This document shows, in pieces, positions 26,610-35,905 of a stretch of 64,000 bases of DNA. The stretch lies in contig JAMIFN010000132.1 in NCBI GenBank assembly GCA_035906235.1, forward strand, positions 3,862 to 67,861, given 5' to 3'. The notes under the pieces were generated by a model. That model saw only the letters and a list, made by a program, of their open reading frames with translations. It was not told the DNA's origin and did not search any database. The translations under genes and the position numbers were made by a program. This DNA is from JAMIFN01 sp035906235 (GTDB taxonomy: Bacteria; Pseudomonadota; Gammaproteobacteria; Burkholderiales; Burkholderiaceae_C). Numbering within the stretch: position 1 is the stretch's first letter; each line of letters begins with the position of its first letter.

Positions 26610-27698
26610 TTAAGGCACCCAGTTAAAGAACAAGAAGGCGGCAAACACCACCAAATGCACGATGCCTTGCATGATGTTGCTGCGGCCATAAGTGACGGTG
26701 TGCAGGCTGATCCCAAAAGTCAGCAGCAGCAAGACCACGGCCTTGGGCGCCAGCCCCAGGGTCAGGGGCAAATCCAACATCAGGGCTATGCCTATCACCA
26801 CCGGGATGGTCAAGCCGATAGAAGCCAGCGCCGAGCCTATGGCCAGATTCATGCTGGTTTGCAGGCGGTTCATGCGGGCGGCGCGAATGGCGGCTATGGC
26901 CTCGGGCAGCAGCACCAAGATGGCAATCACAATACCCAAAACGGCGGGCGGCGCTTGCATCACGGTTAAGGCTTGTTCGATACTGGGCGAGAGCAGCTTG
27001 GCCAGACCGATGACCACAACCAAGGACAGCATCATCAGCGCAAAAGCAAACCAGGCTTGGGTGCGGCTGGGCGGCTCGGGGTGGCGGCCATCGGCGCTGA
27101 CTTCTGCGGTGTGCAGAAAATAGTCTTTATGCCGCATGGTTTGAATAAACACAAAAGCCAACCAAATCACCAACGAAGCCACGGCCACAAAAAGCAGCTG
27201 CGAATGCGCGTAAGTGCCGGGCCCCGTGGTGGTGGTCAGGCTGGGCAGCACCAGCACCAAGGTGGCCAAAACCATCAGCGCCGTCAGCCCCGTGCCCACG
27301 CCTTCGACGCGAAAATCCTGTTCGTGGTGGCAATACGCCCCCACCCATAGCGCAGCGCCCATCACCCCAGTACAAATCACCATGACGGCGGCGTAAATCG
27401 AGTCGCGCGCCAGTGTGGCGGCGCTGGCGCCACCGCCCAGCATCATGCTGACGATCAGCGCGGCTTCAATCACCGTAACCGCCAAAGCCAGCACGATCGT
27501 GCCGTAAGGCTCGCCCAAACGGTGCGCCACGGTTTCGGCATGATCGACAGCTGCCAAAACCGATGCCCCTAAAGCCAGCGCGCACAAAATCAGCAGCCAT
27601 AAAGGTGTGCCCAGCACCGCCGCCAAGCCCCATAAAAAAATGGCCAGAAGGGGGGCAACAAGGGGCCAATTGGGGCGGAGGCTGGGGTAGTGGCTCAT
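26610..27698 (-). CDS. chaA: Ca2+(Na+,K+)/H+ antiporter, ChaA-type
   Basis: The 362-residue membrane protein has about 11 hydrophobic helices and the two acidic CaCA repeats, LAVTVIEAALIVSMM and ILVLLPEAIAAIRAARMNR, followed by TYGRSNIMQG. This matches E. coli ChaA in length (about 366) and order; it exchanges cytoplasmic Ca2+ or monovalent cations for protons. ATG at 27698 (MSHYPSLRPNW) gives the family-length protein; a longer frame to 27767 adds 23 residues without support. Confidence 0.93.
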   Translation of the reverse strand: MSHYPSLRPNWPLVAPLLAIFLWGLAAVLGTPLWLLILCALALGASVLAAVDHAETVAHRLGEPYGTIVLALAVTVIEAALIVSMMLGGGASAATLARDSIYAAVMVICTGVMGAALWVGAYCHHEQDFRVEGVGTGLTALMVLATLVLVLPSLTTTTGPGTYAHSQLLFVAVASLVIWLAFVFIQTMRHKDYFLHTAEVSADGRHPEPPSRTQAWFAFALMMLSLVVVIGLAKLLSPSIEQALTVMQAPPAVLGIVIAILVLLPEAIAAIRAARMNRLQTSMNLAIGSALASIGLTIPVVIGIALMLDLPLTLGLAPKAVVLLLLTFGISLHTVTYGRSNIMQGIVHLVVFAAFLFFNWVP

Positions 27699-27790
27699 GC
27701 TGCAGGGGGGGCAGAAAAGTATGCTGAAGGAGGGGCGGAAGGGGCATTGTAGAGAAGCCCAGCGCAAGGCTCAGAAAAACTACAAAAAAG

Positions 27791-27830
27791 ATAGCTACCC
27801 AGGCAGGTTTTACAGACTACAAGCCCAAAA
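27791..27830 (+). repeat. Dispersed repeat, copy 9 of 19 (diverged)
   Basis: TAGCTACCCAGGCAGG followed by TTTTACAGACTAC and AACACCCTGAAAA lies between priA and chaA. Its reverse complement reads CCTGCCTGGG, the second intergenic copy with TGG instead of TGA. Confidence 0.75.
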
Positions 27831-27842
27831 ACACCCTGAAAA

Positions 27843-30008
27843 TTACACCGCCGCGGGATCCACATCCAGCGCCCAGCGCAGCAAGCCCGGACTGCGTATG
27901 CTGACAAATTGGCTGCGCCAGCGCGTGAGGAATTTTTGCAGGGCGGCGCGGTTCTCCGCCTCGACCAAAAGCTGGGCGCGTTCGGTATTGGCGACGCGCT
28001 GCATGGCCATGGGCACGGGGGCGTAGAGCATGACGCCGCCCTCGGCCACCAGCGCCTGCCCCAGATCGCAAGCGGCTTGCAAAAAGGCTTGCGCCGCCTC
28101 TTGCGTGCGTGCCTCAGCCCGCAGCAGGGCCTGAAAGCTAAAGGGCGGCATGGCCGCCATGTGCCGCTCTTGCAATTGGCTGCTGGCAAAGCCCGCCCAA
28201 TCGTGGCGCATCAGCCAGGTGAACAGCGGGTGCTCGGGGTTAAAGGTTTGCACCAGCATTTGCGCCTTGCCGCTTAAATCGGCATCGCGCCCAGCACGGC
28301 CAGCCGCTTGCATCAGCAGGGCAGCACTGCGTTCAGGGGCGCGAAAGTCGGCGGCAAACAGGCCGCCATCGGGGTTGATGGCCGCCACCAGGGTGATGCG
28401 GCGAAAGTCGTGCCCCTTGGCCACCATTTGCGTGCCCACCAACACATCCACCGCGCCGCTGTGCAGCTGCTCTAGGTGCTGGCTCAGGCCGTCTTTGCCT
28501 TTAACGCTGTCGGCGTCCATGCGCAGCACACGGGCGGGCTGCCCATCGGGGCGCTGCACGCCAGCTAGCAGGGCGCTGATTTCTTCTTCCAATTTTTCGG
28601 TGCCACGGCCTAGGGGGGCAATGTCTAAATTGCCGCATTCGGGGCAGGCGCGGGGCGTGGCTTGGGCATCGCCGCAGTGGTGGCAGCGCAGGCTGCGGTC
28701 GATTTTGTGAAAAACCTGAAAAGCGCTGCAATGGTTGCAGGCGCTTTTCCAGCCGCATTCGCCGCAGCTGAGCACGGGCGCATAGCCACGGCGGTTGAGC
28801 AACAACAGGGCTTGCTCGCCGCGCGCAATGCGCTCTTGCAAAGCAGCCAGCAAATAGCTGGAGATAACTGTGCCCTTGGGCTGCAAACGCATATCGACCA
28901 AGCGCACGGGGGTGAGTTGGCCCGCGCCTATGCGCTCGGGCAATTCTTGCAACTGATAGCGCCCGCTTTGCGCGGCCTGCCAGCTTTCTAAGCTGGGCGT
29001 GGCCGAGCCTAAAACCACGGTGCAGCTGCCTGCCGCCACGCTGTGCAGGCGCGCACTTTCTAGTTTTGCGCGGTACACCGCCAAATCGCGGGCTGAATGG
29101 CGTGCGCCGTCTTGCGCTTTGTAGCTGGCGTCGTGTTCTTCATCAACCACAATCAAACGCAAATCCACCAGGCTGGCAAACACCGCCAAGCGCGTGCCCA
29201 GCACAATGCGTGCGCCCCCGCTGTGCGCCGCCAGCCAGGCGCTTGATCGCTCAGCCGCGGTCATGCCGCTGTGCATGCTGACGACCGCCGCCGCGCCCAA
29301 ATGGGCAAAGCGGGCGCGAAACTGCCCTAAGAGTTGGGGCGTGAGGTTGATCTCGGGCACCAGCACCAGCACCTGCGCCGTCGCTGCCGCCGCCAGCGTG
29401 GCCGCAGCGGCCTGCATATACACCTCGGTCTTGCCGCTGCCTGTGCGCCCAAACAGCAGCAGGGGTTTGCTGTCGGTTTGGCTTTGTGCGGCAGTGATGG
29501 CTTGCAGGGCAGCTGTTTGCGCGGGGTTTAAGGTTTTTTCAGGCTGTTTTTGCGTGTTTAAGGCGGAAACGCTGCCTGAGCAGCTCTCATTTTTGATGCT
29601 GTTTTCTGGATTTTCGAGCTTGGCGAGCTTTTTGAGCTTGCGTGCCAATTGCTCGGCACTCCAGTCTTTCAGCTGGGGCGGCAAGGCGGCCAGCGCCACT
29701 TCGCCCAAGCTGCGCTGGTAGTAACGGGCGGCAAAGGCGACCAGCTCCCGCCAGCTGGCAGGCAGGGGGGCAATGCCATCCAAAACCGTGCTGATGGCTT
29801 TGAGTTTGCCCACATCCAGCCCATCGGCCGTGGTGTGCGCGGTATCGGCAGCCTTGGCCTGCCCCCAGACCAGGCCCAGCACCTCGCGCCGCCCCAAAGG
29901 CACCCGCACCAAGCTGCCCAACGCTAAGGGCGCAGGGTGGGTATAACTGAGCAGGGCGGGCAGGCGGCTATGCGCTGGCAGCGCCACCAAAACGCTGAAA
30001 ACAGGCAC
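27843..30008 (-). CDS. priA: Primosomal replication restart helicase
   Basis: The 721-residue protein reloads the replisome at collapsed forks. It has an N-terminal DNA-binding domain, Walker A GRTGSGKTEVYMQA, the DEEH box (VVDEEHDASYKAQDGARHSARD), zinc-binding cysteines (CGECGWKSACNHC, CHHCGDAQATPRACPECG) and the helicase C-terminal motifs (VGTQMVAKGHDF, QAAGRAGR). It starts with GTG at 30008. Residues of about 140-160 (NESCSGSVSALNTQKQPEKT) are encoded by a copy of the dispersed repeat, inserted in frame between the N-terminal and helicase domains. Confidence 0.96.
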   Translation of the reverse strand: MPVFSVLVALPAHSRLPALLSYTHPAPLALGSLVRVPLGRREVLGLVWGQAKAADTAHTTADGLDVGKLKAISTVLDGIAPLPASWRELVAFAARYYQRSLGEVALAALPPQLKDWSAEQLARKLKKLAKLENPENSIKNESCSGSVSALNTQKQPEKTLNPAQTAALQAITAAQSQTDSKPLLLFGRTGSGKTEVYMQAAAATLAAAATAQVLVLVPEINLTPQLLGQFRARFAHLGAAAVVSMHSGMTAAERSSAWLAAHSGGARIVLGTRLAVFASLVDLRLIVVDEEHDASYKAQDGARHSARDLAVYRAKLESARLHSVAAGSCTVVLGSATPSLESWQAAQSGRYQLQELPERIGAGQLTPVRLVDMRLQPKGTVISSYLLAALQERIARGEQALLLLNRRGYAPVLSCGECGWKSACNHCSAFQVFHKIDRSLRCHHCGDAQATPRACPECGNLDIAPLGRGTEKLEEEISALLAGVQRPDGQPARVLRMDADSVKGKDGLSQHLEQLHSGAVDVLVGTQMVAKGHDFRRITLVAAINPDGGLFAADFRAPERSAALLMQAAGRAGRDADLSGKAQMLVQTFNPEHPLFTWLMRHDWAGFASSQLQERHMAAMPPFSFQALLRAEARTQEAAQAFLQAACDLGQALVAEGGVMLYAPVPMAMQRVANTERAQLLVEAENRAALQKFLTRWRSQFVSIRSPGLLRWALDVDPAAV
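29556..29587 (-). repeat. Dispersed repeat, copy 10 of 19, inside priA
   Basis: GTTTAAGGCGGAAACG is followed by CTGCCTGAGCAGCT, with the longer flank (TTTTCAGGCTGTTTTTG) also present. The priA strand reads it in a frame with no stop. Confidence 0.85.
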
Positions 30009-30044
30009 GGCAGCTGGGGCTAGGGAAGCAAAGGCTAGAGGCGA

Positions 30045-30797
30045 TTAGCGCGGGCAGTATTGGGTAAACACTTGCTGCATGCGGCTGTCGCCCTTGGCCA
30101 GATCAATGGCCACTGCGCCATCGGTGCCATCGGTGCCATCACTGCCCTCAGCAGCCAACTGCGCTGGCAATTTCAGCTCTTGCCCTTGGCCGTTAAGGGC
30201 GCTGTAGTAGTGCAGGCGGCTCATGGCATAGGTTTTAGCCGCGCAGTGAAGTTGGTAGTGCGCCGCCAGCGAGCGTTGGCCTGCGCGCTTGGGCTCGGCC
30301 AAATTCTCGCGCCCATCAAACTGCACGCTGCCCGTTTTGCGGTCTTGTTGTACCGTGGCCGTCAGCACCAAAATCTGCCCTGCGGCATCGCTAAAGCGCC
30401 GGGCTTTTTGCAGGCGGTAGAGCGGCGCCAGCTCGCCCGTGACGCGGCTGCCGTTTTGCGCCAATTGTTCTAGGGCGTTTTCGTGTACCAAATACTGGCG
30501 CTGCTCGCTGCCCTGCCCCATGCGGATGCTGTTGCCGCTGGCATTCCAAGCAAAGCGGCCACGGCGCACCCAGGTGGAAAATTCGCCTTTGTCTTCAGCC
30601 GTTTCGCTGATGCGGTAGCTGCGCTTGCCCAGCAATTGCAGCTCGGTATAAAAGCCTGGGCAAGAGGCGCAAGGCAAGGTGCCCACATACAAACCTTGCC
30701 AATCGAGGCTATTTTTGGCCCTGTCGGGCGCGGCACCAGCCGCACTAGCCGCAGCAGCGGTCAATAGCAAGGGCAGAAAAACCGAAGAAACGCGCAT
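30045..30797 (-). CDS. Exported NlpE-domain protein
   Basis: The 250-residue protein has a signal peptide (VFLPLLLTAAAASAAGAAP) without a lipobox cysteine, then an NlpE N-terminal domain (residues 35-140, LDWQGLYVGTLPCASCPGFYTELQLL, with the CxxC pair). The C-terminal part (about 175-250, HCAAKTYAMSRLHYYSALNGQGQEL) resembles the surface-adhesin-E fold and contains an SDGTDGTDG repeat made by a 9-bp tandem repeat at about 30118-30145. NlpE senses envelope stress and surface contact in E. coli; the role here is inference. Start chosen at 30797 for its GGAG and signal peptide. Confidence 0.8.
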   Translation of the reverse strand: MRVSSVFLPLLLTAAAASAAGAAPDRAKNSLDWQGLYVGTLPCASCPGFYTELQLLGKRSYRISETAEDKGEFSTWVRRGRFAWNASGNSIRMGQGSEQRQYLVHENALEQLAQNGSRVTGELAPLYRLQKARRFSDAAGQILVLTATVQQDRKTGSVQFDGRENLAEPKRAGQRSLAAHYQLHCAAKTYAMSRLHYYSALNGQGQELKLPAQLAAEGSDGTDGTDGAVAIDLAKGDSRMQQVFTQYCPR

Positions 30798-30839
30798 GAA
30801 AAGCTCCTTCAAATAGCAAAGTGACAGCGAGAAAACCGA

Positions 30840-31892
30840 TTATTCGTAGCCGTAGGCGCGCAGTTTGGCGGCGTTATCGGCCCAGCCCGATTGCACTTTC
30901 ACCCACAGCTGCAGATGCACTTTAGCCCCCAGAAGACGCTCTAAATCTTGCCTGGCCTCTGAGCCTATGCGTTTGAGCTTTTCGCCGCCTTCGCCAATGA
31001 TCATAGCCTTGTGGCTGTCGCGCTCGACAATGATGGCAGCGGAGATTTTGCAAAACCTGTCCATGCCCGGTTGCGGGGTTTTAAGCGGCTCTTCTTCAAA
31101 TTGTTCGACGATGACGGTGGAGGTGTAGGGCAGCTCGTCGCCGCTTAAGCGGAATAATTTTTCGCGCACCATTTCGGCTACCAAAAAGCGCTCGCTCTTG
31201 TCGCTGACCTGGCCGTCTTGGTAGTGCCAGTCTTGCTCGGGTAAATACTGCGCCAAAATCCCCAAAAGACGCTGCATATCGGCCGGCTTTTTGGCCGATA
31301 GCGGCACGATTTCAGCAAAGGGAAAGCGCGCTTGCATATCTTTCAGCCAACGCATCAAATCGGCGCGGTGTTTGATTTGGTCCAACTTATTGGCCAACAA
31401 CAGCACAGGCGTGTGTTGCGGCAGCAGCGCTAGCACCTTGGCATCGCCCAGGGTGAAGTTGCCGGCTTCGACCACCAGCACCACCACATCCACATCGCTG
31501 AGCGCGCTGGTCACGGCTTTGTTCAGGTTTTTATTCAGGGCATTGCTGTGGCGGGTTTGAAAACCTGGGGTATCAACAAACACATATTGATTGCTACCCG
31601 CCGTGCGCACACCCGTGATGCGGTGGCGCGTGGTTTGCGCCTTGCGGCTGGTGATGCTGACTTTTTGCCCCACTAAGGCATTGAGCAAAGTAGATTTACC
31701 GACATTGGGGCGGCCGACGATGGCGATACTGCCGCAGCGCGGCGGGCCGCTGGGCAGATCGGCTTCGGCGCTGGCCTCAGCGGCCTGGGCATCAGGCGCA
31801 GTGTTTGCAGCCTGCGCGGCTTCGCTGCCAGCTTTGGCAAAAAAGGCATCAATGACGCTGGGGTCGGGGGTTTTGTCGTTCGCTTGCGTCAT
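30840..31892 (-). CDS. era: GTPase Era
   Basis: The 350-residue GTPase binds 16S rRNA and helps 30S subunit assembly. It shows G1 [10 protein letters not shown]3 DTPGF, G4 NKLD and the C-terminal KH domain ([22 protein letters not shown]). A roughly 50-residue Ala/Asp-rich extension precedes the GTPase domain. Its ATG at 31892 overlaps the rnc stop as ATGA, so translation is coupled. An upstream in-frame ATG at 31907 is also possible. Confidence 0.96.
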   Translation of the reverse strand: MTQANDKTPDPSVIDAFFAKAGSEAAQAANTAPDAQAAEASAEADLPSGPPRCGSIAIVGRPNVGKSTLLNALVGQKVSITSRKAQTTRHRITGVRTAGSNQYVFVDTPGFQTRHSNALNKNLNKAVTSALSDVDVVVLVVEAGNFTLGDAKVLALLPQHTPVLLLANKLDQIKHRADLMRWLKDMQARFPFAEIVPLSAKKPADMQRLLGILAQYLPEQDWHYQDGQVSDKSERFLVAEMVREKLFRLSGDELPYTSTVIVEQFEEEPLKTPQPGMDRFCKISAAIIVERDSHKAMIIGEGGEKLKRIGSEARQDLERLLGAKVHLQLWVKVQSGWADNAAKLRAYGYE

Positions 31893-32536
31893 TGCAGGGC
31901 TTTCCATAAAAGTTCGGCGGCTTCTTGTTCGGCGGCGCGTTTTGAGCCACCTTGGCCGCGTGTGGCCAGTTGTTTGGCTGGCAGGGCGCATTCCACTTCA
32001 AATTGCAGATGGTGCGCCGCGCCTTGCGTCGCCACTAGCGTGTATTGCGGCAAGCCCCATTTTTTGCTTTGGGTGAATTCTTGCAAACGGGTTTTGGCGT
32101 CTTGTGCCTGCGCGGGGCTGAGGCTGGCTAGATCGAGGGTGTTGTAGAGGGTAAAAACCCAGTTACGGGCGGCAGCAAAGCCTTCATCCAAATAAATGGC
32201 CCCCAACAACGCCTCCAAGGCGTCAGCCAAGATGGAGGCACGCGCCGCACCGCCACTGCGTTTTTCACCTGCCCCCAAGCGCAAATGCGCACCTAAATCT
32301 AAGCGCAATGCCAATTTGTGTAGGGTTTCTTCGCGCACCAAGAGGGCCCGCATGCGCGAGAGTTCGCCCTCGCTTAAATCTGGGTATTTGGCATAAAGCC
32401 AATCGCTGATGCACAGGCTGAGCACGGCATCGCCCAAAAACTCCAGGCGTTCGCCGTTGTGCGCGCCAAAGCTGCGGTGCGTTAAGGCTTGCTGCTGATG
32501 GGGGGTGCTAGGCTGGCTAAACAGCGACTGGGCCAT
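31889..32536 (-). CDS. rnc: Ribonuclease III
   Basis: The 215-residue double-strand RNase has the signature [15 protein letters not shown], catalytic acids in the second motif ([17 protein letters not shown]) and a C-terminal dsRNA-binding domain ([21 protein letters not shown] to [16 protein letters not shown]). It processes rRNA and regulates mRNAs. It overlaps era by 4 bp and is 6 bp from the DUF4845 gene. Confidence 0.97.
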   Translation of the reverse strand: MAQSLFSQPSTPHQQQALTHRSFGAHNGERLEFLGDAVLSLCISDWLYAKYPDLSEGELSRMRALLVREETLHKLALRLDLGAHLRLGAGEKRSGGAARASILADALEALLGAIYLDEGFAAARNWVFTLYNTLDLASLSPAQAQDAKTRLQEFTQSKKWGLPQYTLVATQGAAHHLQFEVECALPAKQLATRGQGGSKRAAEQEAAELLWKALQ

Positions 32537-32542
32537 GCGTAC

Positions 32543-32923
32543 TTAAATCGCTTTGGGCACTGCTTGCGCGCTATTGCGCTTGCTCGTGCCATCGTATTTG
32601 AGCAAGAGATAGGCATTGGCGAACAGCGCGATTTCTTTGTTATAGGCAAAGCTGACATCAAAACGGCCAGTGCCATCGGGCTCGATGATCAAGTCATCAG
32701 GCTTGACCGAACTGATGACTTGGTCGATTTCCATGGCTTTGCCGTAGATGGTTTTGATTTCGACCGGGTTACTGCCTTCAGTCCCCGCTTTTTTCACGGC
32801 TTTCAAAATGCTTTGGTATTCGAGCACGGTGGGCACGACTTTGATCGTGACCAGGCCCAAAAAGGCCACCACAATGGCCACCAAAACCAGACCGATCATG
32901 GTCATACCGCGTTGCTGATTCAT
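32543..32923 (-). CDS. DUF4845 family membrane protein
   Basis: The 126-residue protein has a pilin-like N-terminus (MNQQRGMTMIGLVLVAIVVA) with one membrane helix, then a periplasmic domain (TVLEYQSILKAVKKAG, PDDLIIEPDGTGRFDVSFAY). It is the DUF4845 protein commonly found between lepB and rnc in betaproteobacteria and gammaproteobacteria. Function unknown. Confidence 0.9.
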   Translation of the reverse strand: MNQQRGMTMIGLVLVAIVVAFLGLVTIKVVPTVLEYQSILKAVKKAGTEGSNPVEIKTIYGKAMEIDQVISSVKPDDLIIEPDGTGRFDVSFAYNKEIALFANAYLLLKYDGTSKRNSAQAVPKAI

Positions 32924-32941
32924 ACACTATCCCCTAGAGGT

Positions 32942-33904
32942 TTATTGAAAACGACCGATGCGCTGGAAATTACCCAAATTCATCCACACCAGCACGGCTT
33001 TGCCGACAATGTTTTTGTCGGGCACAAAGCCCCAATAGCGCGAATCTTGTGAGTTGTCGCGATTATCCCCCATCATGAAATAGTGTCCAGCCGGGACGAT
33101 GCAGCGCACGCCTTCGGCGCTGTAGTCGCAGTTATCGCGGAATTCGGTAAATTCAGCAAAGGGATTGACGAAGGGCGGGCGCATGTCGTCATTCAAAATA
33201 TTGTGCGCCACGCTGCCTTGCCCTGCAGGAATGGTTTCGCGGAATTGCCGGCTATAGGCTGCGCCGACCTCGCCACCAAACAAAATCGCCTGCGTTTGCA
33301 GGTAATCGGGCTGGGGCGCTACCGGCAGCTCTTTGCCGTTGATCGTGAGGCGTTTATTGATGTATTCGATATGGTCGCCGGGCAGGCCAATCACGCGCTT
33401 GATGTAGTCTTGGTTGGTGTTGAGCGGGTAGCGGAACACCATGACATCGCCGCGCTGGGGCTGGCCGATTTCGACCACTTTTTCATTCAGCACGGGCAGG
33501 CGAATGCCATAGGTGAATTTATTCACCAAAATAAAGTCGCCAATCTCTAGCGTGGGCAGCATCGAGCCAGACGGAATTTTGAAAGGCTCGTACAAGAACG
33601 AACGCAGAAAAAACACGGCGATGATGACGGGGAAAAGCCCAGCCGTCCAATCCAACCACCAGGGCTGGCGCAGTTTGGCGGCGCGGTCTGCGCCTTCGGC
33701 AGCGGCTGCAGCCAATTGGCGGCGGCGTGGCAAAAAATACCGTTTTTCAAATAGCCAATACACCCCGGTGACGCTGGAGGCGACGAACAATATCAGGGCG
33801 AAATTGCTTTCGATTTTGCCAAAATACCAAGCCGCGCAATAGGCGACGAAAGCAGCCAAAACCAGCGCCGTGAGGGCGGGCAGAATTTTTTCCAAAAACT
33901 TCAT
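32942..33904 (-). CDS. lepB: Signal peptidase I
   Basis: The 320-residue inner-membrane protease removes signal peptides from exported proteins. Two or three N-terminal hydrophobic segments lead to the catalytic Ser in IPSGSMLPTLEIGDFILVNKF, the general-base Lys in YIKRVIGLPGDHIEY and the box E motif MMGDNRDNSQDSRYWGFVP. It is 19 bp upstream of the DUF4845 gene and 68 bp downstream of lepA. Confidence 0.97.
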   Translation of the reverse strand: MKFLEKILPALTALVLAAFVAYCAAWYFGKIESNFALILFVASSVTGVYWLFEKRYFLPRRRQLAAAAAEGADRAAKLRQPWWLDWTAGLFPVIIAVFFLRSFLYEPFKIPSGSMLPTLEIGDFILVNKFTYGIRLPVLNEKVVEIGQPQRGDVMVFRYPLNTNQDYIKRVIGLPGDHIEYINKRLTINGKELPVAPQPDYLQTQAILFGGEVGAAYSRQFRETIPAGQGSVAHNILNDDMRPPFVNPFAEFTEFRDNCDYSAEGVRCIVPAGHYFMMGDNRDNSQDSRYWGFVPDKNIVGKAVLVWMNLGNFQRIGRFQ

Positions 33905-33920
33905 AGCATCACTTTAAAAA

Positions 33921-33955
33921 CTATAGCTGCTCAGGCAGGTTTTTCGGCCTAAAAC
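33921..33955 (+). repeat. Dispersed repeat, copy 11 of 19
   Basis: TATAGCTGCTCAGGCAGG is followed by TTTTTCGGCCTAAAA, filling most of the 68-bp gap between lepA and lepB. Confidence 0.9.
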
Positions 33956-33972
33956 ACCAAAAACATACTGAA

Positions 33973-35787
33973 TTAATCATCCACTTGCAAGATGGCCAGG
34001 AAGGCCTCTTGCGGCACTTCCACACTGCCGATTTGCTTCATGCGTTTTTTACCGGCTTTTTGTTTTTCTAACAGTTTGCGTTTGCGCGTGATGTCGCCGC
34101 CATAGCATTTGGCCAAGACATTTTTGCGCATGGCTTTGACGGTTTCGCGCGCGATGATGTTGCCGCCAATGGCTGCTTGAATCGCCACATCGAACATTTG
34201 GCGGTCGATGATTTCGCGCATTTTGGCGACCACGGCGCGGCCACGGTATTGCGACTGGCTGCGGTGCACGATGATGGACAGGGCATCGACGCGCTCGCCA
34301 TTGAGCATGATGTCCACCTTGACCACATCCGAGGCGCGGTATTCTTTGAACTCGTAATCCATGCTGGCGTAACCACGGCTGACGGATTTGAGTTTGTCGA
34401 AAAAGTCCAGCACGATTTCGCCCAGGGGCATGTCATAAGTCAGCACCACCTGGCGGCCTTTGTAGGCCATATTCAGCTGCATGCCGCGCTTTTGGTTGCA
34501 CAGGGTCATGACGGGGCCGACATATTCTTGCGGCATAAAGATATGCACTTCCACAATCGGCTCGCGAATCTCTTCGATTTTGCCGACTTCAGGCATTTTG
34601 CTGGGGTTTTCCACCATCAGCGTTTCGGGCTCTTTGCCGCCCGTGACCACCTCGTACACCACGCTGGGCGCGGTGGTGATCAGGTCTTGGTCAAACTCGC
34701 GCTCCAGGCGCTCTTGCACAATTTCCATGTGCAAAAGACCCAGGAAACCGCAGCGGAAACCAAAGCCCAGCGCCTGCGACACCTCAGGCTCGTATTGCAG
34801 CGCAGCGTCATTTAACTTCAGCTTTTCCAGCGCGTCGCGCAGCTGATCGTATTCGCTGGCTTCTACGGGGTAAAGCCCCGCAAAAACTTGGGGCTGCACT
34901 TGCTTGAAACCTGGCAAGGCCACTTCGGCAGGACCCAGGTTGTTCGGCATTTTTTTCTCTAGCGTGACGGTGTCGCCCACCTTGGCCGCTTGCAGCTCTT
35001 TGATGCCGCAAATGATGTAGCCCACTTCGCCCGCGTGCAGGGCGTTGCGCGGCTGGTCGGCGGGGGTAAAAACACCAATGCTATTGGCCTCATACGCCGC
35101 ACCGGTGGCCATCAGTTTGATGCGTTCGTTTTTCTTCAAACTGCCATCGACCACACGCACCAGCATGACGACGCCGACATAGGTATCAAACCAGCTGTCG
35201 ATAATCATGGCGCGCAGCGGCGCATCAGGATTGCCCCGGGGCGGCGGCACCTTGGCCACCACCATTTCCAAAATTTCGTCTATGCCCATGCCGGTTTTGG
35301 CTGAGCAGGGGATGGCCTCGCTGGCGTCAATGCCGATGACATCTTCGACCTCTTTGCGCGCGCCCTCAGGGTCGGCCTGGGGCAAATCCATTTTGTTGAG
35401 CACGGTAAAAACCTCGACGCCCAAATCAATGGCGGTGTAGCAATTGGCCACGGTTTGCGCCTCAACGCCTTGGCTGGCATCGACCACCAGCAATGCGCCC
35501 TCGCAGGCCGAGAGGCTGCGCGAGACTTCGTAGCTAAAGTCCACATGCCCAGGGGTGTCGATCAGATTGAGGTTGTAGATTTGTCCGTCTTTGGCCTTGT
35601 ACTGCAGCGCGGCGGTTTGTGCCTTGATGGTGATGCCGCGCTCTTTTTCAATGTCCATGGAGTCGAGCACCTGCGCACTCATTTCCCGATCAGACAGGCC
35701 GCCGCAGCGCGAAATCAGGCGATCGGCCAAGGTGGATTTGCCGTGGTCGATGTGCGCGATGATGGAAAAGTTGCGAATGTGCTGCAT
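33973..35787 (-). CDS. lepA: Elongation factor 4 (LepA)
   Basis: The 604-residue ribosomal GTPase has G1 [17 protein letters not shown]2 [10 protein letters not shown]3 DTPGHVDF, G4 NKMDLP and the LepA-specific C-terminal domain ending [20 protein letters not shown] chose the ATG at 35787 ([14 protein letters not shown]) because it gives the usual length; the frame runs on to 36552, but that part is the antisense of holA. It heads the lepA-lepB-DUF4845-rnc-era set. Confidence 0.98.
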   Translation of the reverse strand: MQHIRNFSIIAHIDHGKSTLADRLISRCGGLSDREMSAQVLDSMDIEKERGITIKAQTAALQYKAKDGQIYNLNLIDTPGHVDFSYEVSRSLSACEGALLVVDASQGVEAQTVANCYTAIDLGVEVFTVLNKMDLPQADPEGARKEVEDVIGIDASEAIPCSAKTGMGIDEILEMVVAKVPPPRGNPDAPLRAMIIDSWFDTYVGVVMLVRVVDGSLKKNERIKLMATGAAYEANSIGVFTPADQPRNALHAGEVGYIICGIKELQAAKVGDTVTLEKKMPNNLGPAEVALPGFKQVQPQVFAGLYPVEASEYDQLRDALEKLKLNDAALQYEPEVSQALGFGFRCGFLGLLHMEIVQERLEREFDQDLITTAPSVVYEVVTGGKEPETLMVENPSKMPEVGKIEEIREPIVEVHIFMPQEYVGPVMTLCNQKRGMQLNMAYKGRQVVLTYDMPLGEIVLDFFDKLKSVSRGYASMDYEFKEYRASDVVKVDIMLNGERVDALSIIVHRSQSQYRGRAVVAKMREIIDRQMFDVAIQAAIGGNIIARETVKAMRKNVLAKCYGGDITRKRKLLEKQKAGKKRMKQIGSVEVPQEAFLAILQVDD

Positions 35788-35905
35788 GGGCCAAAAAAGA
35801 GAAAAGGAAAAAAGCAGGCGCAGACCCGCGCCATGAGCGCTGGCAGGCCAAGGGGCGAATTTTAAGCCAGTAGCCGGCAGCTCATCGCCCTGCATAATGC
35901 AGGCC

